Below, piece by piece: positions 1-9,006 of a stretch of 35,088 nt of DNA. Source of the stretch: Methylomonas koyamae (GTDB lineage Bacteria > Pseudomonadota > Gammaproteobacteria > Methylococcales > Methylomonadaceae); assembly GCF_001644025.1 (NCBI RefSeq), contig NZ_LUUK01000157.1, positions 1-35,088 on the forward strand. The letters are read 5' to 3'. Within the stretch, counting starts at the first letter, position 1. Each line of letters starts with the position of its first letter. The notes beneath the pieces were generated by a model that was not told the DNA's origin, searched no databases, and saw only the letters and a program-made list of their open reading frames with translations. The position numbers and the translations under genes are program-made.

Positions 1-1056
1 CTGTTAAAGGACCGCTTACGCTATACAACTCGGTAAGTTGGGCTGGCGTAGGTTGGGGTGAGGTAACGAACCCCAACATTTTTAACGACTTGAACTTTAC
101 AAATCATTGGCTGTTTTGTTGGCTCAATGTCTCGCTTTTATGTTTGGTTGGTAGCTCAATGGTTGTCGTGTTGGGGTTCCTATCGTCATCCCAATCTACG
201 CTCCCCAAATTTTTGGTCGCCCATACTTCAGTCAAACCGCCCGTTAACTCGGTAAGTTGGGGTAAGGTAACGAATCCCAACATTTTGACCGGTTTGGCCT
301 TTGTTGGTTGCCGATGGCTTTATTGGTCGAAATGACTCGCTTTCATATATGGCTGGCGGCTCAAAGGTTGTCGTGTTGGGGTTCGTGCATCACCCCAAAT
401 ATGGGCTCCTCGCCAATTGCAAGGCAAGATTGCCCAAAATAATGTTTCCGACTTAATGACACCTCTAGTTGGGGAGAGGAGTCCATGTCATCAACTTACG
501 CGCTGAATGCCTTGCCCAGCCATACTTGCTCGCGTTAACCGCAAGCCGGTAGCGGCTAGAAGCTAAGGCTTTTCGCCTCACAGCCTTGGCTTTTAGCGGC
601 TCGCGCAAACCGAAAAGCCTTAAGCGAGAGCGGATTTGCCCAATCCCCAAACCGGTACAGCTGCGAAGCCGCAGCTATTTGCCTGGAAATTGTGGCTTTT
701 AGCTGCGACCGTCAGGCGCTTCAGCTCACGCTTAACCCAAACCTCTTCGAGCTCCGGGCATTTTGGTGCTGGTTTAAGGCTGAACAGGTTCAACCGCAAG
801 GCTATTTGCGTTGCGCGATCGGCAAAAAGCCTGGAGGGTACGCACCGCGTACTTGATTGTTGCGATTGGACACATTTAATGAATGTCTGCACCGATAACC
901 GCCCGCCGTCATTTCCAAACATCCCTATAGGTTGCGCCGAGCTATGCAAGACGCAACAATCGCGAACGGTGTGTCTAGCGGCGGCCCATAGTCAGCGCAC
1001 CTCTTGAGATATTTGGCCAATAGCTTTTAATAGTTACCACTGGAAACATTAGTTAG
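1..1056. other. Gene-free left flank
   Basis: No open frame here has a recognisable domain, a convincing ribosome binding site or a protein-like composition. The two longest frames (about 620-949 minus and 636-1007 plus) overlap on opposite strands and neither resembles a known family. The first 400 bases hold repeated hairpin motifs described separately. Around 659-676 there is a perfect 7-bp stem with a 4-base loop, and 9-bp copies of AAGGCTTTT occur in direct and inverted orientation between roughly 565 and 625. It is probably decayed or repeat-derived intergenic DNA downstream of the S41 peptidase gene. I see no terminator for that gene here. Confidence 0.5.
27..410. repeat. Two-copy degenerate direct repeat containing four hairpin motifs
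   Basis: The block beginning at 27 (AACTCGGTAAGTTGGG) recurs at 246, and the block at 161 (GGTTGTCGTGTTGGGGTTC) recurs at 366, giving two diverged copies of about 205-219 bases. Each copy carries a short hairpin at both ends, in opposite orientations: GTTGGGGT at 52-59 pairs with ACCCCAAC at 70-77; 170-177 pairs imperfectly with 188-195; 256-263 with 274-281; 375-382 with 392-399. This GTTGGGGTTCG...CCCCAAC type of palindrome resembles small interspersed repeats that I recall from cyanobacterial and methanotroph genomes. The function is unknown. Confidence 0.65.
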
Positions 1057-2553
1057 TCAGATATTCTCTAGCTTACCCATGACCCAGTTTTCAAAAGACT
1101 GAGTGTCGTAAATATTTCCTTCATATAAAAAATCAGGGTAATACGCTTGATTAAGTCCTCTAGCCCGGTCGCGCCATATTTTAAGAGGTAATGACAGTTG
1201 TAAGTTCTTGCTAGGAAGCTGAATTTTAGCAACATCGATATAAAAAGTATCGCCGCTTGTCGGAAGCCCCATGTGAATGGCACCTGGAACGCGACGGACT
1301 GAATCTACAAAATCAAGACAGGCACTCGCACAGTTTAAATCGGTAAGAATGATAAGCTGTCCGTTAAAAGCTTCTCGAGCTTCAATTTTACTGTCAATCG
1401 TATCTGGAAGCTGCTCAAGCCATTCCTGCTTAATAGCTAATGCCGCATTCATTTGTTCTAATAGTCGAACAGTATCAAGATAAAAAATACTTGCCTTCCC
1501 AAATGTCTTGCTAAAATAATCTAAATGCTCCTCTAAGGTTTTCTTAGCGACTGGAGACACTCGCCAAAAGGCACGAGCCGCTGATTCAGTGGGTATTTTA
1601 TCTTTGAGTAACGCACGCAGAATCTTGGTGCCAACCTGGGAACTTCCTCCTCGATTACCCCGCGTATCTAAAATAACTTTTTTAGCCTGCCTCAAGACTT
1701 TAATTTTATCCAGAAATCTTTCTAACTCAATATTTTCAGCTTGACTGAGCTGGAAATTTGATACATTAATCCAATAGATCCCTTTACCTAAATTTCTAAG
1801 TCCTTGTTTTGGCGCCCGATCTGCAAAGGCATATTGAACGCCTTCATAACTTTTTTTCCACAACAACGAATACTCTTTTTTCGTCTTGTCTTTTAACTCA
1901 ACAGTACAATGCTTAATACGCTTGGACTCCCACAAAGGCATATCAGGAGTTTCTATAGTGACAAAATGCGCCAACATTGACCAGGTTGATAGCAAATTTA
2001 ATCGCTCATCTATATAAGGTGAAATATTATATTTAATATACTCAGAGACAGACTGCCCATCACAAGCTATTACTCGCGAACCCATTGGCGGCACTGAAAT
2101 AGGCCACTCTTTTGCTTGATACGTAACAACAAACTCCTCACCTTGCTTTTGAATATTCCAGCCTGCCCAATTGACATTGCTGGAATAGTTTTGTGGACTA
2201 ACCCCTAGATGACCATCTTTAAAGCCTACCGTATAAAAACGTAGGGCTGCGAGTGCTTGTTCTTGCGTCTGAGCGCGTTTGGCTAAAGACAACGCTTTAC
2301 TGTAACCTTGGTGTAGCCACGCTTGAAATGCGACATCGGAATGCTCTAATACACCCGGATGAGCGGCTTTTATCGTTTCATATACAAAGTCTAGGTCCGC
2401 TTTGGCCACAGCACTCCATTCGTAATAAGCAGACATTTTCAATTCCTGTTGAGACGGCTGAGAACAACTAATTAGAGGTAATAAAAACACAACCACTAGG
2501 CGCTGCTTGATTTTCTTAGTTCTAACTAAACTGTAATAGGTAAGAGAATTCAT
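1057..2553 (-). CDS. S41-family peptidase, predicted lipoprotein
   Basis: Predicted secreted serine peptidase of the S41 (tail-specific protease/tricorn-like) family, anchored as a lipoprotein. I chose the ATG at 2551-2553 because a GGAG lies 10 bases upstream (2564-2567); an in-frame ATG at 2593-2595 would add 14 residues but has no ribosome binding site. The N-terminus shows a basic stretch, a hydrophobic run and a lipobox LISC just before SQPSQQ. An early DGHLGV motif suggests a catalytic His, as in S41 enzymes that use Ser-His rather than Ser-Lys. LDTRGNRGG and the later NCASACLDF (candidate catalytic Ser) are the S41 core. No clear PDZ motif is visible by eye. The gene is distinctly richer in A+T than the neighbouring receptor and PKS genes, so it may have a different origin. 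It stands alone and is divergent from the sigma factor gene. The substrate is unknown. Confidence 0.75.
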   Translation of the reverse strand: MNSLTYYSLVRTKKIKQRLVVVFLLPLISCSQPSQQELKMSAYYEWSAVAKADLDFVYETIKAAHPGVLEHSDVAFQAWLHQGYSKALSLAKRAQTQEQALAALRFYTVGFKDGHLGVSPQNYSSNVNWAGWNIQKQGEEFVVTYQAKEWPISVPPMGSRVIACDGQSVSEYIKYNISPYIDERLNLLSTWSMLAHFVTIETPDMPLWESKRIKHCTVELKDKTKKEYSLLWKKSYEGVQYAFADRAPKQGLRNLGKGIYWINVSNFQLSQAENIELERFLDKIKVLRQAKKVILDTRGNRGGSSQVGTKILRALLKDKIPTESAARAFWRVSPVAKKTLEEHLDYFSKTFGKASIFYLDTVRLLEQMNAALAIKQEWLEQLPDTIDSKIEAREAFNGQLIILTDLNCASACLDFVDSVRRVPGAIHMGLPTSGDTFYIDVAKIQLPSKNLQLSLPLKIWRDRARGLNQAYYPDFLYEGNIYDTQSFENWVMGKLENI

Positions 2554-2563
2554 TTGGGATAGA

Positions 2564-2567
2564 CTCC
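2564..2567 (-). promoter_or_regulatory. Ribosome binding site that decides the S41 peptidase start
   Basis: GGAG on the minus strand, 10 bases before the ATG at 2551-2553. The longer in-frame alternative at 2593-2595 has no comparable site. Confidence 0.45.
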
Positions 2568-2614
2568 GCTGAAAAATTCGCTGAGAGAAGAGCAATGAGA
2601 CGAAGGGGCCCTAT

Positions 2615-2641
2615 GGAGGATAAGCGAAGCTTCATCCGCCG
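2615..2641. repeat. REP-like imperfect palindrome
   Basis: The sequence folds as GGATAAGC against GCTTCATCC with a one-base bulge and a short loop, flanked by GGA and GCCG. A hairpin with a small bulge is the usual shape of REP elements mobilised by REP-associated tyrosine transposases. A remnant of such a transposase lies directly beside it. Confidence 0.5.
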
Positions 2642-2713
2642 ATAAAACCGTCGATTACCCGAGACTGCCCAGCCATGTTTGACAGGGTTGTAATAGACGT
2701 ACGCCTTAGTCGG
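2642..2713 (-). pseudogene. Remnant of a REP-associated (RAYT/Y1) transposase
   Basis: The minus-strand frame reads AYVYYNPVKHGWAV. This closely matches the conserved YIHYNPVKHG segment of RAYT (TnpA_REP, Y1_Tnp) transposases. Only about 15-20 residues of family-like sequence remain. The catalytic HxH and Tyr regions are missing, and the frame runs straight into the REP-like palindrome. It is best read as a dead fragment left between the S41 peptidase and the first sigma factor gene. The assignment rests on one short motif. Confidence 0.45.
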
Positions 2714-2798
2714 CATCATCGCGAGCGAGCCCCGGCCGATATTGTCGCCAGTCCGCCGGCCGTGGTCTAATGAAAAAGGACTTCCACTCAATCGGACG

Positions 2799-3338
2799 AT
2801 GTATCGCTTCTCACCGGATTTTGCCAACGACCTGATTCAGCGTCACCGCGACGAGTTGCTGGGATTTCTGGCGCCTCGGATTCGTTGTCCGGAGACCGCG
2901 GCCGACATCTTGCAGGATGCTTTTTTTCGTTTGACGCAGTTCGAATCGGAAAGCCAGATCGCCAATCCGCGAGCTTTTTTGTACAAAGTGGTCGGCAATT
3001 TGGCGATCGATCATTTGCGTAAACATCAGCGCGAGGCTGAGCGGCACGCCGCCGAGGAAGAACTGGCGGAACACGCCGACGCGACGCCCGACCTGGAACG
3101 CCAAGTCTACAGCCGGCAGAAACTACTGCATTTGCAGCAAGCGGTCTCCGAATTGCCCCCCAAATGCCGGGAGGTGTTTGTGCTGCATAAGTTTCACCAT
3201 TATCCCTACTCGCAAATCATGCGCGAATTGAACATTGCAGAAAGTACGGTGTTGAAACATATCAACAAAGCGCTGGAACATTGCCGCCGACGCATGCGCG
3301 AACTGGAACTGTCCGAGCGGGAGCGTCACGATGCGTAA
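2799..3338 (+). CDS. ECF sigma factor, FecI type (set 1)
   Basis: Sigma-70 family ECF factor expected to recruit RNA polymerase to the promoter of the adjacent receptor gene when FecR transmits the signal. Region 2 is visible as ETAADILQDAFFRL followed by NPRAFLYKVVGNLAIDHLR. Region 4 is LPPKCREVFVLHKFHHYPYS, followed by a helix-turn-helix with IAESTVLKHINKAL. The 179-residue length fits FecI-like factors. I chose the ATG at 2799 because homology begins directly after it. A frame extending back to 2742 is open but its extra residues look unlike the family, and neither start has a good ribosome binding site. FecR and the receptor follow on the same strand, the standard FecI-FecR-FecA order. 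No Fur-box-like sequence is apparent upstream. Confidence 0.9.
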   Translation: MYRFSPDFANDLIQRHRDELLGFLAPRIRCPETAADILQDAFFRLTQFESESQIANPRAFLYKVVGNLAIDHLRKHQREAERHAAEEELAEHADATPDLERQVYSRQKLLHLQQAVSELPPKCREVFVLHKFHHYPYSQIMRELNIAESTVLKHINKALEHCRRRMRELELSERERHDA

Positions 3339-3398
3339 CGCCGCTGACCGCTCGGCTTGCCCGATTATTTCCCGGCGGATGTCGCCGGTGGCCGGCCG

Positions 3399-4397
3399 AT
3401 GAACAAAGCCGCGTCCGAAACCTTTTCCGCGCGTGCCGAACGCGAGGCGATGGCCTGGCAAGCCACTCTAAGCTCCGATTTGCTGAGCAACCAGCAACGC
3501 CGAGCATTCGAAACTTGGCTGGCCGCCAGCGAGCAGCACCGGGCCGCGTGGCGCGACGTCAACGCGTTCTGGCTCGGACTGGACACAGTGAGCGCCGCCG
3601 ACCTGGGGCTGGCCGCGCCACCGGCGCCGGCAGCCACCCAAGAACGGTCGCGCGCGACCGCGCTGCGGCGCGGGCCGCCAGTCCGCCGCCATCGCGCGAG
3701 TCTGGCGCTGGCGGCATCGCTATTGTTGGCGGTGGCGGCGATCCAATTACACGCATCCGGCTATTGGGCCGATTACCGATCGGCGGTCGGCGGCCAGCGC
3801 CAAATTCAGTTGGCCGACGGCTCCAACGTGATGTTGAACACCGGCAGCGCGCTGTCGGTCGATTTTTCGGCTAAACAACGCCGGGTCAGCCTGCATCGCG
3901 GCGAAGCGTTTTTTCAGGTTGCCGCCGATCCCGCGCGACCGTTCGTGGTCGACGCCGGCGCCGGTACGGTGCAGGCGCTGGGTACCGCTTTCGATGTCCT
4001 GCGCGACGACGACCGGGTGAGAGTCACCGTGCTCGAGCACGCGGTCAAAGTCAGCAACGCGGACGGCAAGACCTTGGAACGATTGAACGAAGCCGAGCAA
4101 ATTCAATTCGACAGCCGCGTTTTAGGTCGCGCCGAGGCCATCAACCCATCACGCATCGCCGCCTGGCGCCAACAACGGATCGTGTTTCAGGAACAGCCGC
4201 TATCTGCGGTAGTGGCCGAGCTGGAGCGCTATCGGCCCGGTAAAATCCTGATTACCGATTCGGCCATCGAGAACCTACCGATCACCGGCGTATTCGGGAT
4301 CGGCGATACCGATCTGGCCCTGCAAGCCATCGAACAAAGCCTGCCGGTACGCGTCCGCACCTTGGGTTCCCACCTGGTTTTGCTGTCCGCCCGTTAG
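3399..4397 (+). CDS. FecR-family anti-sigma/sigma regulator (set 1)
   Basis: Inner-membrane signalling protein that senses the loaded TonB receptor through its periplasmic part and controls the adjacent sigma factor from its cytoplasmic part. With the ATG at 3399 it has 332 residues: a DUF4880-type N-terminal cytoplasmic domain (about 13-55), one transmembrane helix (about 100-117), a periplasmic FecR domain (about 126-220) containing QLADGSNVMLNTGS and RGEAFFQVAADPARPF, and a C-terminal STN-like/DUF4974 region (about 261-328). A TTG at 3357 could extend it by 14 residues, but GGTGG just upstream of 3399 is a better site. It starts 60 bases after the sigma factor. Set 2 carries a clear paralogue. 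Confidence 0.9.
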   Translation: MNKAASETFSARAEREAMAWQATLSSDLLSNQQRRAFETWLAASEQHRAAWRDVNAFWLGLDTVSAADLGLAAPPAPAATQERSRATALRRGPPVRRHRASLALAASLLLAVAAIQLHASGYWADYRSAVGGQRQIQLADGSNVMLNTGSALSVDFSAKQRRVSLHRGEAFFQVAADPARPFVVDAGAGTVQALGTAFDVLRDDDRVRVTVLEHAVKVSNADGKTLERLNEAEQIQFDSRVLGRAEAINPSRIAAWRQQRIVFQEQPLSAVVAELERYRPGKILITDSAIENLPITGVFGIGDTDLALQAIEQSLPVRVRTLGSHLVLLSAR

Positions 4398-4410
4398 TCC
4401 GCCGCGACTC

Positions 4411-4464
4411 GCGCAAAAAAGTTTACCCGGCGAGTAGATACTCCCCCACCGTCGTTTCGTCTTA
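4411..4464 (+). promoter_or_regulatory. Candidate ECF-type promoter of receptor gene 1
   Basis: The 131-base gap between fecR-like gene 1 and its receptor holds an A-rich run with GTTTACCC (4415-4428) and, further on, CGTCTTA (4458-4464). A CGTC-type -10 element is typical of promoters read by iron-starvation ECF sigma factors. The spacing and the -35 element are not certain. Assignment is by resemblance only. Confidence 0.3.
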
Positions 4465-4528
4465 TCTCCAAGTTCGCCGCACGGCAGCGCGCGGCGGGCG
4501 TTTCCAATTCGGATAATCAGGAGATCAG

Positions 4529-7069
4529 ATGAAACATGCTCGTAAGGACTCAAACATCGGCAACCCGCGTCGCGTCGAACTTTCGCCGTTGCTTGCGGCA
4601 ATCGCGGCACTGTGCGGCAGTTTGTTAGTGGCCGTGCCGGCTGTCGGCACGGCCGCCCCGGACAGCGGCATCAGCCAACAGACGATGAATTTCGATATTG
4701 GCGCCGGCTCATTGTCCGATGCGCTGCTACGATTTTCCGAAATCAGCGGCCAGCGCGTCCTGTTCGGTGCCGAACTGGTACGCGGTCTTGGTAGCGATGG
4801 CTTGAATGGCCGGTACACGCCATCCGCCGCACTGCAACGCTTGCTCAGCGGTAGCGGCCTCAATGCCCGACAAACCGACAGCGGCAGCATCACGCTGGAA
4901 AAAGCCGCCGAAAAACCACTGCCGTCCGGCGCCGCGACCATGCCGGCGGTGACGGTGCTCGGACAGGCGACTTACGACTCGACCGATCCTTACAACCCCG
5001 CCTACAGCCTGCCGAACGCGTCCACGGCCACCAAAACCGACACTCCCATCATGCACACGCCGATGTCGGTCAAGGTAGTCCCGCAGCAAGTGTTGAAGGA
5101 TCAACAAGTGGTCACGCTGGATCAAGCGTTGAGGAACGTCAGCGGCGTCGTCAGCGGCGACGGCAACGATCGCGAGTTTTACGTACGCGGCTTTAGCTCC
5201 ACATCCTCCAGCGGTTCCAACGGCGGCGGCGGCTCCACCTACTATCGGGACGGTTTTCCATTTATCAACGGCTGGCATCATACGGTCGATTTAGCCAATA
5301 TCGACCGCGTCGAAGTATTAAAAGGTCCCGGCTCGATACTGTTCGGTCGCTCCGAACCCGGCGGCATCATCAACTTCGTCACCAAGCAGCCGTTGGATAC
5401 CCCATACTACAGCGTTCGCCAACAATTCGGTTCTTACGGCCATTTTCGCACCGACATTGATGCGACCGGCCCGTTAACCGCCAATAAAGACTTGGCTTAC
5501 CGCGTCAATTTTGCTTACCAAGCGAACGACGCCATCGCCCAATGGGGCGGCGGCGAACGCATATTCGCGGCACCGATGCTGCGCTGGCGCATCTCGGACA
5601 AAACCACGTCCACGTTTAAATTGGAATACAGCGATATCAAAACCAATGCGGACAATCCGGTTCCATACAACTTGCTGGGAAAAGTGCCTAGAAGCCGCAA
5701 TTTCAACGATCCCTGGGCTTACAGCGAAGATCAGTACGTGATGTTCTCGGCGAATACCGAACACGTTTTCAACGAGAACTGGACCCTCCGCCACCGCTTT
5801 AACGCCAGCTTCGCGGAAGTCACTTCGCGCAATGTCGCCGCGGCCGGTTCAGCCGACGCCAGCGGCAATTTTGGGCGGTGGGGATTCGAACAAAATTTCG
5901 ATGGCGGAGACTACTACAACAATTACTTCAACTCGCTGGAGTTGACCGGCAAGTTCGAAACCGGCTTCGCCAAACACACGTTGCTGATCGGTAGCGATTA
6001 TTTGAAGACCGACGCCAGAGCCACCATGGGACCGGTGTTTGCCTGGATGCCGGGATTCGAGAGCAGTAATGCCTACCAGCCCATCCACCGTTACCAAATG
6101 CCGGGCATGACGGTGTCCAACTTTCCACCGCAAAGAACGGCCTTTAATACCTTCGAATACGACAATCCCTGGTTCGGCTTTTACGCTCAAGACCAAGTGG
6201 AACTGCCCTACCACGTGCATCTGCTGGGCGGTCTACGCTACGACAATGCCAACACCGACACTTACGCCGACTACGGCGCGATCCCGCAATTTTTCCCCAG
6301 CGTTCAGACTCCGTTCGTCGAAAAACAAAGCAACGACCGCGTATCGCCGCGCGGCGGCGTGCTTTGGCAGCCAATACCGGAATTGTCGCTGTTCGGTAGT
6401 TACACCGAAAACTTTGGCGCACCCAACGGCCTGAACGCACAAGGCCGAGTGTTGGCGCCGCAAACCGCCGCGCAATGGGAAGCCGGGGTCAAAACCGAGT
6501 TATTCGACGGCCGCTTGATCACTACCCTGACCTATTTCGATTTGAAGAAGTACAACTTGTCTTTCCAAGATTTTCCGCCCGGTTCGCCATCGCAATTGAT
6601 AGGGAAAGCGGAAAGTCGCGGTTTGGAACTGGACATCAGCGGCGAGATTCTGCCGGGCTGGAAGATCATAGCGGCCTATGCTTATATGCCGTTCGCGCAA
6701 ACGGTGGAAGACCCGATTCATACTCAATATGTCGGCAAACGTTTGCACAACGCCCCGGAAAACAGCGGCAATCTTTGGACCACCTACGAGTTTCAACAGG
6801 CAATTCTGCAAGGTCTGAAGCTCGGCGCGGGCGTACAAGCGGTTGGTCAGCGGTTTCTCGGATATGACGAAACCCAGAAAACGCCAGGGTACGCCACGCT
6901 CAATCTGATGGCCAGCCAGGCCTGGAAGGTCGGACAAACGCGGGTGACAGCGCAGATCAACGCGGACAATTTGTTGGATAAAACCTATCTGCAAGGTCTC
7001 AACACTTACGGCGTGGGCACCTATGGCGCACCTAGAACGTTTATGGGCTCCGTGCGGATCGAATATTAG
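4529..7069 (+). CDS. TonB-dependent siderophore receptor with STN signalling domain (set 1)
   Basis: Outer-membrane receptor importing a metal-chelate, powered by TonB, with an N-terminal signalling domain. The start has AGGAG at 4519-4523, five bases before the ATG. The 846 residues show a signal segment ending near residue 43, an STN domain (about 53-125, with SLSDALLRFSEISGQRVLFG), a TonB-box-like MPAVTVLG (about 139-145), a plug domain (TPMSVKVVPQQVL, FYVRGFSS, RVEVLKGPGSILFGR, EPGGIINFVTK) and a 22-strand-type barrel ending in Tyr (GSVRIEY). STN plus upstream FecI and FecR means it should autoregulate in response to its ligand. The overall pattern is FpvA/FecA/FhuE-like (TonB-siderophore). 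The ligand cannot be read from sequence; lanthanide or copper chelates are as possible as iron. Confidence 0.92.
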   Translation: MKHARKDSNIGNPRRVELSPLLAAIAALCGSLLVAVPAVGTAAPDSGISQQTMNFDIGAGSLSDALLRFSEISGQRVLFGAELVRGLGSDGLNGRYTPSAALQRLLSGSGLNARQTDSGSITLEKAAEKPLPSGAATMPAVTVLGQATYDSTDPYNPAYSLPNASTATKTDTPIMHTPMSVKVVPQQVLKDQQVVTLDQALRNVSGVVSGDGNDREFYVRGFSSTSSSGSNGGGGSTYYRDGFPFINGWHHTVDLANIDRVEVLKGPGSILFGRSEPGGIINFVTKQPLDTPYYSVRQQFGSYGHFRTDIDATGPLTANKDLAYRVNFAYQANDAIAQWGGGERIFAAPMLRWRISDKTTSTFKLEYSDIKTNADNPVPYNLLGKVPRSRNFNDPWAYSEDQYVMFSANTEHVFNENWTLRHRFNASFAEVTSRNVAAAGSADASGNFGRWGFEQNFDGGDYYNNYFNSLELTGKFETGFAKHTLLIGSDYLKTDARATMGPVFAWMPGFESSNAYQPIHRYQMPGMTVSNFPPQRTAFNTFEYDNPWFGFYAQDQVELPYHVHLLGGLRYDNANTDTYADYGAIPQFFPSVQTPFVEKQSNDRVSPRGGVLWQPIPELSLFGSYTENFGAPNGLNAQGRVLAPQTAAQWEAGVKTELFDGRLITTLTYFDLKKYNLSFQDFPPGSPSQLIGKAESRGLELDISGEILPGWKIIAAYAYMPFAQTVEDPIHTQYVGKRLHNAPENSGNLWTTYEFQQAILQGLKLGAGVQAVGQRFLGYDETQKTPGYATLNLMASQAWKVGQTRVTAQINADNLLDKTYLQGLNTYGVGTYGAPRTFMGSVRIEY

Positions 7070-7476
7070 GCAACTCGGCTTACATGGAGCAATCGGCGCG
7101 GTCGGGCTTGCCCGTCCGCGCCGACTTGCACGCCAATCCCGCACAGCGTCTTCCAATCTAAATCAACCCTCTGCCGGCTCAGCCACTTTAAGCCGTCGCG
7201 CCCCCGACCATTTGGTCTCCTCAAACTGAACCTCAACCGATCGAATTCTCCAAGAGATGATATCCCCATTCGCCGCTTCACCCTCGATACGCAGCGAGGC
7301 GCCTTCCTGACACAGGCACAACCACCAATCCAAACCAGATGCGCTTCGACGGCCGAATGCGTTATGCTGAATTAACCGTCGCCGGAATGTCGGACTTAAG
7401 CCTTCGGGTGCTAACCACTTAAAAAACGTTGCCGACCCCGGATCATCGAAATCGAATTGACCGCGAACCCTTGCCT
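7070..7476. other. Intergenic region between the two receptor sets
   Basis: A 407-base gap. It begins with a strong hairpin (7093-7124, listed separately). The rest holds only short frames with no recognisable family. I looked for a methanobactin-type precursor (a short peptide with paired Cys) and found none. No palindrome resembling a Fur box is visible ahead of the second sigma factor. Confidence 0.5.
7093..7124 (+). terminator. Strong hairpin after receptor gene 1
   Basis: A 9-bp stem (TCGGCGCGG with CCGCGCCGA), a T-T mismatch, 4 more base pairs (CGGG/CCCG) and a CTTG loop, starting 23 bases after the stop codon. It is terminator-like in place and strength, but no T-tract follows on either side, so it may act by blocking 3' decay or be a repeat element. 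Confidence 0.5.
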
Positions 7477-7980
7477 ATGACGATCAATCACCTGCTGGAC
7501 AAACTGTTTCGCCGCCACCGAGAGGAATTGCTGGCGTTCGCCGAGCGCAAAGGGAATTACGACAATGCCGAAGACTTGGTGCAGGATGCTTTTTTGCGCT
7601 TGCTGCAACATGCCGATTTGCCGGCGGTGAACAACCCTCGCGCCTATTTGTTCAAGATCACGTCGAATCTCAGCGCCGATCAATTCCGCCGGCCGTCGCT
7701 GGAATTGATCGACCACGAAAACGCTGAGTACGACAATTATGCGTGTCCGCTACCGTTACCGGAAACGGTGGCCGAAAGCCAGCAAAGCTACCAATTCAGT
7801 CTACAAGCGCTGCAGGATTTACCGGAAATTGTCCGAACCTGCTTTTTACTGCACCGCATCGACGGCATTCCCCAGGCCGATATCGCCAAGGCCTTCAATC
7901 TGCCGCGCCGCACCGTCGAACGTTACTGCGCCAAGGCCTTGGCGCATTGCTGCGCCCGCTTGGATCAGCCGCGAGAATGA
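7477..7980 (+). CDS. ECF sigma factor, FecI type (set 2)
   Basis: Second ECF sigma factor, expected to drive the receptor gene of set 2. Region 2 reads NAEDLVQDAFLRLLQHAD then NPRAYLFKITSNLSADQFRR. Region 4 reads LQDLPEIVRTCFLLHRIDGI followed by an HTH ending in LPRRTVERYCAKALAHC. I use the ATG at 7477 (167 residues, normal for the family); a TTG at 7429 would add 16 residues with no family resemblance. No clear ribosome binding site is present at either. It is similar in plan to the first sigma factor but clearly diverged, as expected if each reads its own promoter. Confidence 0.88.
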   Translation: MTINHLLDKLFRRHREELLAFAERKGNYDNAEDLVQDAFLRLLQHADLPAVNNPRAYLFKITSNLSADQFRRPSLELIDHENAEYDNYACPLPLPETVAESQQSYQFSLQALQDLPEIVRTCFLLHRIDGIPQADIAKAFNLPRRTVERYCAKALAHCCARLDQPRE

Positions 7981-8037
7981 CTGGCGGCTGGTTTTACAAT
8001 TCGCCACCGTAGTCCTCAGTCGCGTTTCACCGCCGCC

Positions 8038-9006
8038 ATGATCAAACCAACCGATCCCGATATTGCCGAACAAGCCAGCCACTGGGTGTTAAAACGCCTG
8101 GACGGCGCCGGTTCAAACACGGAACAGCGCGCTTTCCAGGCTTGGCTGGACGCCGATCCCCGTCATCTTCCGGCTTATCGCCATGCCGCCGCCGTTTGGC
8201 GGAACTTCGCGCCATCCGAAGGCCAGCCCGCCGATGTGAACTTGACGAACGCCCGCGCCCAATTTCGCGAAGCGCAATACCAAATCCGGCGTGCGCGAAA
8301 CCGGCGTTTGCGCGGCCTGGCGTTGGCGGCGTTGCTGGTCGCCACGCCACCGCTAACCTGGAACTGGCTGAATTCGGCCGAATACCGCACCGGCAAGGGT
8401 CAACGCCTATCGGTCGCGTTGGCTGACGGTTCGCGGGTCGAATTGAATACCGATAGCCGTCTACGAGTGAATTATGCTTGGCAGACTCGGCAAGTCACCC
8501 TGGAGCGCGGCGAGGCTGTATTCGACGTCAAACACGATCCGGCCAAGCCCTTCGAAGTGCTCGCTCCCTCGGGCCGCATTCGCGACATCGGCACCCGTTT
8601 TAACGTCTACCAAGGCCGCGACGGCACCACCGTCAGCGTAATGGAAGGCGAAGTCGAAGTCGCCACCGTCAGCAGCACGCTGAACGAGCGCCTGCCGGCC
8701 GGCAGCCAAATTCATTTCGACGCGCGCGGCAGTTTGGGCGCACCGACAGCGTTCGATGCCGACGCAGTGACGGCCTGGCAAAAGAATTTACTGGTGTTTC
8801 GCAACGCGCCGCTGACCGAGGTCTTGGAGCAATTGAGCCGCTACCACGCGGTGGACTTGCAACTCGCCGATCCGGCCTTGCGCGACCTGAAGGTCAGCGG
8901 CGATTTTCCCAGCACCGATTTGACCGCGGCCCTGAAGGTCATCGCGGCGGCCTTGCCGATCAAGATCCGGCAAGCAGCGTCCGGCGCGATCGTGTTGGAC
9001 CGCTAG
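8038..9006 (+). CDS. FecR-family anti-sigma/sigma regulator (set 2)
   Basis: Membrane regulator paired with the sigma factor that ends 57 bases upstream. The 322 residues show a DUF4880-type N-terminus (about 10-52, with SHWVLKRLDG and RAFQAWLDADPRHLPAYRHA), one transmembrane helix (about 92-105), a FecR domain (about 117-212, with ALADGSRVELNTDS and RGEAVFDVKHDPAKPFEV) and a C-terminal STN-like region (about 250-320). It is a paralogue of the set 1 regulator. It should receive the signal from the STN domain of the receptor encoded next. Confidence 0.9.
   Translation: MIKPTDPDIAEQASHWVLKRLDGAGSNTEQRAFQAWLDADPRHLPAYRHAAAVWRNFAPSEGQPADVNLTNARAQFREAQYQIRRARNRRLRGLALAALLVATPPLTWNWLNSAEYRTGKGQRLSVALADGSRVELNTDSRLRVNYAWQTRQVTLERGEAVFDVKHDPAKPFEVLAPSGRIRDIGTRFNVYQGRDGTTVSVMEGEVEVATVSSTLNERLPAGSQIHFDARGSLGAPTAFDADAVTAWQKNLLVFRNAPLTEVLEQLSRYHAVDLQLADPALRDLKVSGDFPSTDLTAALKVIAAALPIKIRQAASGAIVLDR

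Noticed and set aside
27..285. Possible integron attC sites (GTTGGGC-like ends near the left edge)
   Set aside because: No paired R'/R'' and L'/L'' boxes with proper spacing, no cassette genes and no integrase; the motifs are better explained by the interspersed hairpin repeat.
465..1007. Overlapping open frames on both strands at 465-1007
   Set aside because: No ribosome binding site, no family resemblance, and the frames mirror each other; most likely chance open frames.
7070..7476. Methanobactin precursor gene between the receptor sets
   Set aside because: FecI-FecR-TonB sets occur in methanobactin operons, but no short frame here has a leader followed by the required Cys pair, and no MbnB/MbnC-like genes are present.
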